Assembly: GCA_963580245.1 (NCBI GenBank) | Contig: CAUZJO010000098.1 | Coordinates: forward strand, 1-18,588 | Direction of reading: 5' to 3' | Source: CAUZJO01 sp963580245 | GTDB taxonomy: Bacteria; Sumerlaeota; Sumerlaeia; MVZB01 | Length of the DNA stretch: 18,588 nt | In this document: positions 13,509 to 18,588 of the stretch, piece after piece | Layout of the letters: each line of letters opens with the position of its first letter | How positions within the stretch are numbered: position 1 is the first letter of the stretch | Position numbers and translations under genes: made by a program | Notes under the pieces: generated by a model | What the model was told of the DNA's origin: nothing | Database searches by the model: none | Seen by the model: only the letters and a program-made list of their open reading frames with translations

Positions 13509-14744
13509 ATGGTGAAGGCCATCGCGAGTTCCGAAGAAATGCCCTCCGCCATGCACAAGATGATCGATCCCGACATGGCCCTGCGACTGGTTGTTGAAGC
13601 GGCCGAGCGGCTGGAGCCGGTCGAGGTGGAGCTGGGCCACTCCGTCGGACTGGTCCTGGCCCAGCAGGTCGCCGCCGACCGCGACTATCCCCCGTTTAAT
13701 CGCGCCATGATGGACGGCTACGCGGTGCGGCTGTCGGCGGCCGGAGGAGCGGTGGCGGTCATCGGCGAGCTGGCGGCGGGAGGGGTTTGGGAGCGGCCGT
13801 TGACGGACGGCCAGGCACTGGAGATCATGACCGGCGCTCCCTGCCCGGAGGGGACCGAAGCCGTGGCGCCCAAAGAGGTCGTTGATCGCCAGGGCGAGAC
13901 GGTCCGGCTCCCGGAGTCGCTCAAGCAGGGCCAGAACATCGCCCCGCGCGCCAGCGCCTGCCCTGCCGGACGGGTGCTGATCGATCAAGGCGAGCCGATC
14001 ACGCCACTGACGGTCGGGGTCCTCGCCACGGTTGGTCGCGCGCAATTGAGGGTCTACCCGCGCCCGCGGGTCGGGATCGTCTCGACGGGCGGCGAGCTGA
14101 TCGGGGTCGACGAGACCCCCGGCCCCGGCCAGATCCGTAACAGCAACGGGCCCATGATCGCGGCCTACGCATGCGCCATGGGATTGGAGGCGCCGCGGGT
14201 CGTCGAGGCCGCCGACACGCCCGAGGCACTGGCGACCGCCCTCGAGCGGGTCGCCGCCGCCGAGATCGTGGTCCTCAACGGCGGCGTCTCGGCGGGGAAG
14301 TACGACCTGGTCCCCCAGGCCCTGACCGCCTTCGGGGCCGAATTGGTCTTCCACAAAGTGACCCAAAAACCCGGCAAACCGCTCCTGTTCGCCCGGCGCG
14401 GTCGGCAACTCTTCTTCGGCCTGCCCGGCAATCCGCTGTCGGCCAGTTTCGGCTTCCACCGCTACGTGGCCGCGGCGATCCGCAAAATGAGCGGCCGCCG
14501 ACCCCAGCCCGAGGGCGGCAAGGGCCGCCTGACCGACGGATTCCGCGTCAAGGGTGACCGGACGGTGTTTCAGCCCGCACGCGTCGAAGCCGGGGCCACC
14601 GGCTGGCGGGTTGCCATCCAGCGCAACATCGACTCAGCCGACATCTTCAACATCCACCACGCCAACGCCATGGTCCGGCTGGATCCGCCGGTGGAAGAAT
14701 GCCTTGCGGGAGCGGAGGTGGGCTTTGAGTGGATGAGCCTTTGA
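13509..14744 (+). CDS. moeA: Molybdopterin molybdenumtransferase MoeA
   Basis: 411 residues, the usual length for MoeA, which inserts molybdate into adenylylated molybdopterin in the last step of molybdenum cofactor synthesis. Landmarks are PPFNRAMMDGYAV (61-73), the MoaB/Mog-like domain with VGIVSTGGEL (188-197) and IRNSNGPM (209-216), GGVSAGKYD (258-266), KPGKPLLF (287-294) and FGLPGNPLSA (303-312), then the C-terminal beta domain. Lys264 stands where many homologues have Asp or Glu in GGVSxGD/E; the following Asp266 is kept. The start is uncertain: ATG 13509 has no clear ribosome binding site, and in-frame ATGs at 13539, 13551 and 13560 lie before the conserved region begins. No other cofactor gene (moaA-E, mogA, mobA) is in the window. 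It converges on lutC with 36 bp between the stops. Confidence 0.95.
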   Translation: MVKAIASSEEMPSAMHKMIDPDMALRLVVEAAERLEPVEVELGHSVGLVLAQQVAADRDYPPFNRAMMDGYAVRLSAAGGAVAVIGELAAGGVWERPLTDGQALEIMTGAPCPEGTEAVAPKEVVDRQGETVRLPESLKQGQNIAPRASACPAGRVLIDQGEPITPLTVGVLATVGRAQLRVYPRPRVGIVSTGGELIGVDETPGPGQIRNSNGPMIAAYACAMGLEAPRVVEAADTPEALATALERVAAAEIVVLNGGVSAGKYDLVPQALTAFGAELVFHKVTQKPGKPLLFARRGRQLFFGLPGNPLSASFGFHRYVAAAIRKMSGRRPQPEGGKGRLTDGFRVKGDRTVFQPARVEAGATGWRVAIQRNIDSADIFNIHHANAMVRLDPPVEECLAGAEVGFEWMSL

Positions 14745-14780
14745 AGGGCATCTGTCGGTCGGGCGGGATTGAGAGCGGGC

Positions 14781-15446
14781 TCAGCCGACCAGGATCACGT
14801 GCAATTCCTTGGGGCCGTGGGCGCCGAGGATGAGGATTTTCTCGATGTCTGCGGTGCGCGAGGGGCCGGTGATCAGGACCGCGTTTGACCACAAGTCATC
14901 GCCGCCCAGCCGCTCGAGGGCCGCGTCGATGGACGGAAGCAGGTCGGTGCGTCGGGCGAGGACGATGTGAATCGGCGGCAAAACGGTCAAGCGCCGGCCA
15001 CCGGCGTCTCGACTGTTGAGTGCCACGCTCCCGGTGCGGGCCACCAGGGCCGTCGCCTCGGATATCCCGGCGGCATAAGCGGAAAACGCGTCGGATGTGG
15101 CGGCCAGCATCTCCTCCCCATCAATCCGCCAGGCCAGTTCGGGGAGGTGGGCCAGGACCTCGCGGATCAGCGAACCTTCGTGCGCGATGAATCGCTCCCC
15201 GCCAAGCGGCGCCAAGATATCCTCCAGCGTCCGCGCCGCTTCGCCCAAGTCGGCGGCGCGATAGAACCGGCCATTGAGTGCCGCCAGCTTTGTCTCGAAC
15301 TGTTCAACCGCCTTCTCCGATCCCTGCGGATAATCCGCAAAAACCTCTGCATCCGGCCGGCGCTCATCCACTGCCGACGGCCCCCGTGACCGCCAGCCGT
15401 CGCGCCCCCGACGCAGTCGGCGCAGGATGTTATCGCGAGTGCTCAT
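14781..15446 (-). CDS. lutC: LutC/YkgG-type LUD-domain protein
   Basis: 221 residues from the chosen start, the third subunit of the LutABC L-lactate oxidation system. The LUD fold shows FIAHEGSLIREVL, ISEATALVARTGSVAL, PPIHIVLARRTDLL and VLITGPSRTADIEKILILGA followed by HGPKELHVILV at the C-terminus, all typical of LutC. The ATG at 15444-15446 is preferred because GGAGG lies about six bases upstream; an ATG at 15465-15467 would add seven residues without that support. The chosen start lies inside the end of lutB (17-base overlap), so translation is probably coupled. The protein has no cysteine cluster and is thought to act together with LutA and LutB in the cytoplasm. Confidence 0.92.
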   Translation of the reverse strand: MSTRDNILRRLRRGRDGWRSRGPSAVDERRPDAEVFADYPQGSEKAVEQFETKLAALNGRFYRAADLGEAARTLEDILAPLGGERFIAHEGSLIREVLAHLPELAWRIDGEEMLAATSDAFSAYAAGISEATALVARTGSVALNSRDAGGRRLTVLPPIHIVLARRTDLLPSIDAALERLGGDDLWSNAVLITGPSRTADIEKILILGAHGPKELHVILVG

Positions 15447-16818
15447 GTCGCCTCCACTCCTCGGCAAACGACCGGCGGGCCAGCGGTGGAATGCGCTTGC
15501 GCTTCCTTCTGGGAACGAACAGTGGCGTCAGACCCTCTCCCCAACGGGCCAGCCGGCCCGCCCATTCCACGCGCTCGCGCCGCGCCATCACCCACGCCCA
15601 AGCCTTCATCGCCAGCGGCCAGAATCGCCCCAGTTCGCGCCGCTCGTCGGCGTCGCGGCGGTTCTCGAGCAACAGGTGGTGCAGGTCGATATTGACCGGG
15701 CAGACGCTGGTGCACGAGCCGCACAGGCTCGAGGCGTAGGGCAGGTGATGCCACTGGCCGTTGCCCCTCAAGTGCGGCGTGATGACCGAGCCGATCGGCC
15801 CCTGGTAGGTCGTGCCGTAGGTGTGACCTCCGACGGCGCGGAAGACGGGACAGGCGTTGAGACACGCGCCGCAGCGGATGCAGCGCAACGCCTGGCGAAA
15901 GGGTTCTCGGCCGTAGAGCCTCGAACGGCCGTTATCGAGCAGGATCACGTAGAAGTGTTCGGGCCCGTCGGCTTCCCCTTCCGCGCGCGGGCCGCGCACG
16001 ATCGAGTTATAACAGGTCACCTGCTGGCCGGTGCCACTGGTGGAAAGCAACGGCAGAAACAGGGCCAAATCGCTCATTCGCGGGAGGACCTTCTCGATGC
16101 CGCCGATGGCAATGTGAACCCGTGGGCAGGCCATGGCCAGACGGGCGTTGCCCTCGTTCTCGAGCACGACCACCGCCCCCTCATCGGCGATCAGAAAATT
16201 GGCCCCCGTCACGCCCACGTCGGCCGAGACAAACTCCTTGCGCAGCAGCCGGCGCGCGATCATCGTCAGTTCCGCGGCCCCGGCGTCGCGATCGCTCCCA
16301 AGCTTCTCGTGAAAGAGCTTGGCGATGTCATCCTTGGACATGTGCATGGCCGGAGTGATGATGTGGTAGGGTTTTTGGCCGGCCAACTGAACGATGAGTT
16401 CGCCCAGGTCGCTCTCGAACACCTTCATGCCGGCGCCCTCAAGGAACTCGTTGAGGTCGAGCTCCTCGGTGGTCATCGACTTGGATTTGATGAAGCTGCG
16501 CGCGTTGTGGCGCCGGGCGATCTCCAGGACGTGATGGCGCGCCTCGGCGGCGTCTTCGGCCCACAGAACCTTGCCGCCGCGCGCGTTAATCCCGCGCTCG
16601 AATGATTCGAGCAACTCGGGCAGACGCGCCTGCGCCTCGTCCTTGATCTCGCCCGCCAGTTTCCGCGCCGCTTCCCAGTCGCGAAACTGGCTCGCCTTCA
16701 GTGCCTCGATTTTCTCATCGTTGACCCCGATGGCGCGCAGGATCTTGTCGCGATGCGTGAGGTCGCCCGCTTTGATCGCGGCGTCTTTGTGGAATTGGGC
16801 TTCGAGGCTCGGGGCCAT
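15430..16818 (-). CDS. lutB: LutB, iron-sulphur LUD-domain protein of lactate oxidation
   Basis: 462 residues, the normal length. An N-terminal LUD domain (about 70-300) has SFIKSKSMTTEELDLNEFLE (108-127), ADVGVTGANFLIADEGAVVV (199-218) and LLSTSGTGQQVTCYNSIVRG (257-276). The ferredoxin-like part has CIRCGACLNACP (Cys313, 316, 319, 323) and CGSCTSVCP (Cys366, 369, 373), two 4Fe-4S sites. The C-terminus is basic (PRRKRKRIPPLARRSF). In the family, LutABC oxidises L-lactate to pyruvate with electrons passed to an unidentified carrier. The gene starts 23 bases after lutA ends and runs into lutC. All expected residues are present. Confidence 0.95.
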   Translation of the reverse strand: MAPSLEAQFHKDAAIKAGDLTHRDKILRAIGVNDEKIEALKASQFRDWEAARKLAGEIKDEAQARLPELLESFERGINARGGKVLWAEDAAEARHHVLEIARRHNARSFIKSKSMTTEELDLNEFLEGAGMKVFESDLGELIVQLAGQKPYHIITPAMHMSKDDIAKLFHEKLGSDRDAGAAELTMIARRLLRKEFVSADVGVTGANFLIADEGAVVVLENEGNARLAMACPRVHIAIGGIEKVLPRMSDLALFLPLLSTSGTGQQVTCYNSIVRGPRAEGEADGPEHFYVILLDNGRSRLYGREPFRQALRCIRCGACLNACPVFRAVGGHTYGTTYQGPIGSVITPHLRGNGQWHHLPYASSLCGSCTSVCPVNIDLHHLLLENRRDADERRELGRFWPLAMKAWAWVMARRERVEWAGRLARWGEGLTPLFVPRRKRKRIPPLARRSFAEEWRRHEHSR

Positions 16819-16841
16819 CGGCGGCGGTTGTCTCCAGGTTC

Positions 16842-17591
16842 TTATGCGTGGGCGGGTTTGAGATTCAATGCGCGTTCGAGCAGCTCGGCCAGGTGCAGAA
16901 TCTCCGGCTCAAACCCATTTTCGGCCGCCTCTTGGCGCATGTGCATGATGCAGCCGGGATCGTTCGAGACCAGCAGCTCGATCTCCAGCTTCATGAAGTT
17001 CTCGAGCCGGGTCGAGGCCATCGCCGCCGCTATGGAATCGTACTTCACGGAAAACAGGCCTCCAAAGCCGCAGCAGACCGGTTCGCCCGGCGCCTCGACT
17101 AATTCCAAGCCGTCCACCCGTTCGAGGATCGAGCGGGCCTCGTCGCGCAAGCCCAGTTCACGATAGCCGTGACACGAATTGTGAAACCCGACCCGTGCGC
17201 GCAGGGAGGCGCGAAGCTGATCGCCGGCGCCTTGGTCGTGGAGGAATTCGCTGAACTCGCGGACCTTTGGACCGAGCCGGACGGCGGCGGTCCGGCTCGG
17301 GTCGTCTTCGAAAAGTCGCGGGTAGAATTCGCGAATCATCGCCGTGCAGGAACCCGAGGGGCAAACGACCGTCGCGGCGTCGCCAAACACCTTGACGCAG
17401 TGCCCGGCCACCTGGCGCGCTTCTTCCCACTGGCCCGCGTTGAAGGCCGGTTGGCCGCAACACGTCTGATCGGGGCGGTAGTCGACGTCGTATCCCAAAT
17501 GCCGCAGCACGCGCACCATCGCCCATCCCATTTCAGGGTAGACCTGATCCACCAGGCAGGGGATGAACAAGGAGACCGTTCGATCACTCAT
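16842..17591 (-). CDS. lutA: LutA, CCG-domain iron-sulphur protein of lactate oxidation
   Basis: 249 residues, full length, with two CCG domains (the fold also found in GlpC and heterodisulphide reductase HdrB). The first has FIPCLVDQVYPE, QTCCGQP (Cys44, Cys45) and CPSGSCTAM (Cys77, Cys82). The second has FHNSCHGYRELG (Cys140), PVCCGFGGLFSVKY (Cys173, Cys174) and NDPGCIMHM (Cys214). These cysteines bind an iron-sulphur cluster in this family. A GAGG ribosome binding site lies about eight bases upstream of ATG 17589-17591. It is the first gene of lutA-lutB-lutC. Which regulator controls it is unknown; no LutR-type GntR gene or lactate permease adjoins the cluster within the window. Confidence 0.95.
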   Translation of the reverse strand: MSDRTVSLFIPCLVDQVYPEMGWAMVRVLRHLGYDVDYRPDQTCCGQPAFNAGQWEEARQVAGHCVKVFGDAATVVCPSGSCTAMIREFYPRLFEDDPSRTAAVRLGPKVREFSEFLHDQGAGDQLRASLRARVGFHNSCHGYRELGLRDEARSILERVDGLELVEAPGEPVCCGFGGLFSVKYDSIAAAMASTRLENFMKLEIELLVSNDPGCIMHMRQEAAENGFEPEILHLAELLERALNLKPAHA

Positions 17592-17610
17592 AAAGGCGCC
17601 TCTGAAAACT

Positions 17611-17700
17611 CAGTCCCGGCAGGGATGATTGCTTTCAGCCCGCCACGCAAGTGGCGGGAAATCAAACCGATAACGAATTGGAGTCCCGTAGGGACGACTG
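17611..17700. repeat. REP-like block of three hairpins
   Basis: Two related short palindromic units, AGTCCCGGCAGGGATGATTG (17612-17631) and AGTCCCGTAGGGACGACTG (17682-17700), face the same way. They flank a perfect 8-bp stem CCCGCCAC/GTGGCGGG with a GCAA loop (17639-17658). The second unit is preceded by G, giving GGAG before its hairpin, as in REP elements moved by RAYT transposases. It fills the space between lutA and the upstream lipoprotein gene. There is no T-run after any stem, so it is not a classical terminator, although it could stabilise mRNA ends. Confidence 0.6.
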
Positions 17701-17785
17701 CAAACCGAATTTTTGGAGGTTCCCATAAGGATCCGCCTACCACGAGCCTTGGACGAAGTTAAACCGACACGAAGCAAGGGCCTTT

Positions 17786-18580
17786 CTAAGGTTTTCTGAA
17801 GACTTCCTCGCGAACTTGACCCGGCGCATAGAGGTTGTCGATCACGATCGCACGCTCCGGATGACCGAGTTCCTCGAAACGGACCGGCAGTGAAAGCTTG
17901 CCGACCGTCTGCCACTGCTTCCAGGCGAACGTCCGCGGCGCCGTCTCCCGCCCCCGCAGGACGAATGCCCAGTACTTTGGCCGTCCGGTCGAGGGATCGG
18001 CATAATACCAATAAACGTCATTGGCTTGCACGCCCGCATCTTGGCCGAACGAGACCTTTAGCGTCGGGTAGGGACGGCCTTCGACTTCTTGTTCGCCGAC
18101 GTATTCCAGATCGGCCTTCAAATCGAGCAGCACGGCGGCCGACATCAGCCAAAAAGTGTCCCGCACGTGCCAGGCATGGGCCGCCGCGAGCGCGTGGGGA
18201 TCGGGATTGGCCTGGGGATCGTCGGTCGAGCCGAGATACGAAATCCCCTCGCGGGTCTCGCGGTTGAAGAGGGCGACGCGCGGTTGATTCTCCGGGCGAT
18301 CATCCAGGCGGCAACGCCCGGTCTTCCTGTCCCACAGGTGATCGCGGCGCAAGACCTCGCGCCCTTGATCCTCGACGCTGTAGCGGAAACTCACGTAATC
18401 CAGTTTCTTGGCGGCCCGCGCGCCGCCGATCGCCTTGAGGATCGAACGAGCCACCTGCCGGCCGCTCGGATCGCCGCGTTTGATCGCCAGGTGCTGACAT
18501 CCGGAAAATAACGCCAGACAAACCGCCCCAAGCGCGACGGCCCGCGGCCCGGCGGGAAAGGATTGACGCAACGCGGACAT
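17786..18580 (-). CDS. Predicted lipoprotein of unknown function
   Basis: 264 residues. The N-terminus is a signal peptide with a lipobox-like LFSGC (Cys28); Phe at -3 is less usual but Leu at -4 and Gly at -1 fit. The rest is soluble and beta-rich with many Trp and Tyr, including AWHVRDTFWLMSAAVLLDLK (about 137-156), YPTLKVSFGQDAG, NDVYWYYADPSTGRPKYWAF and LPVRFEELGHPE. This spacing resembles LolA/DUF6503-type proteins, in which a beta-sheet half-barrel contacts a lipid or another protein, but the match is from pattern only. The start ATG (18578-18580) lies eight bases from the window edge, so its ribosome binding site and upstream neighbours cannot be judged. It precedes lutA by 194 bp containing the REP-like block and is probably a separate transcription unit. 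Confidence 0.75.
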   Translation of the reverse strand: MSALRQSFPAGPRAVALGAVCLALFSGCQHLAIKRGDPSGRQVARSILKAIGGARAAKKLDYVSFRYSVEDQGREVLRRDHLWDRKTGRCRLDDRPENQPRVALFNRETREGISYLGSTDDPQANPDPHALAAAHAWHVRDTFWLMSAAVLLDLKADLEYVGEQEVEGRPYPTLKVSFGQDAGVQANDVYWYYADPSTGRPKYWAFVLRGRETAPRTFAWKQWQTVGKLSLPVRFEELGHPERAIVIDNLYAPGQVREEVFRKP

Positions 18581-18588
18581 TCTGACAA

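Noticed and set aside
13479..14459. Minus-strand open frame of 326 codons opposite moeA
   Set aside because: Antisense shadow of moeA; the product is Gly/Asp/Arg-rich and low in complexity.
15427..16605. Plus-strand open frame of 392 codons opposite lutB
   Set aside because: It is the antisense of a clear lutB with all cysteine motifs. Its product is rich in Arg, Ala, Gly and His with no recognisable domain, as expected for antisense frames in GC-rich DNA.

Overview
The window comes from a GC-rich, diderm (outer-membrane) bacterium. Supporting signs are an MlaA-type outer-membrane lipoprotein, a second lipoprotein, an MsbA-like exporter, and a remnant of a secreted FG-GAP/VCBS protein of the kind abundant in Planctomycetota and related lineages. 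A planctomycete or similar environmental lineage is a reasonable but unproven guess. I see no rRNA, tRNA, CRISPR array, transposase or phage gene.

Layout. Positions 1-2190 hold a partial mlaA-like gene and gnd (6-phosphogluconate dehydrogenase), both on the minus strand. Positions 2191-3847 are gene-poor and look like a graveyard: a short remnant of the N-terminus of pyruvate:ferredoxin oxidoreductase, an unidentified open stretch, and a truncated secreted FG-GAP protein. rpmE (ribosomal protein L31) follows on the plus strand, then an AEC-type membrane transporter on the minus strand. At 5374-8740 a plus-strand pair with an ATGA overlap encodes an 860-residue glycosyltransferase-39-like membrane protein fused to a calcineurin-like phosphoesterase domain, followed by a comF gene broken by three apparent frameshifts. 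At 8776-13211 the minus strand carries a two-domain glycosyltransferase (CDP-glycerol glycerophosphotransferase-like plus GT4) and an MsbA-like ABC exporter. moeA is alone on the plus strand. At 14781-17591 a complete lutA-lutB-lutC cluster lies on the minus strand. A lipoprotein of unknown function closes the window, separated from lutA by a REP-like block of three hairpins.

How the genes work together. The exporter and the two-domain glycosyltransferase look like a small envelope-glycan or glycolipid module: one assembles, the other flips or exports. The lut genes encode the iron-sulphur L-lactate oxidation complex. The most unusual object is the 860-residue fusion. Its phosphoesterase half has lost nearly every metal ligand while keeping the fold's sequence framework, and its glycosyltransferase half also lacks residues usually conserved at the active site. 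It looks like a tandem pseudoenzyme that has been kept as one intact reading frame.
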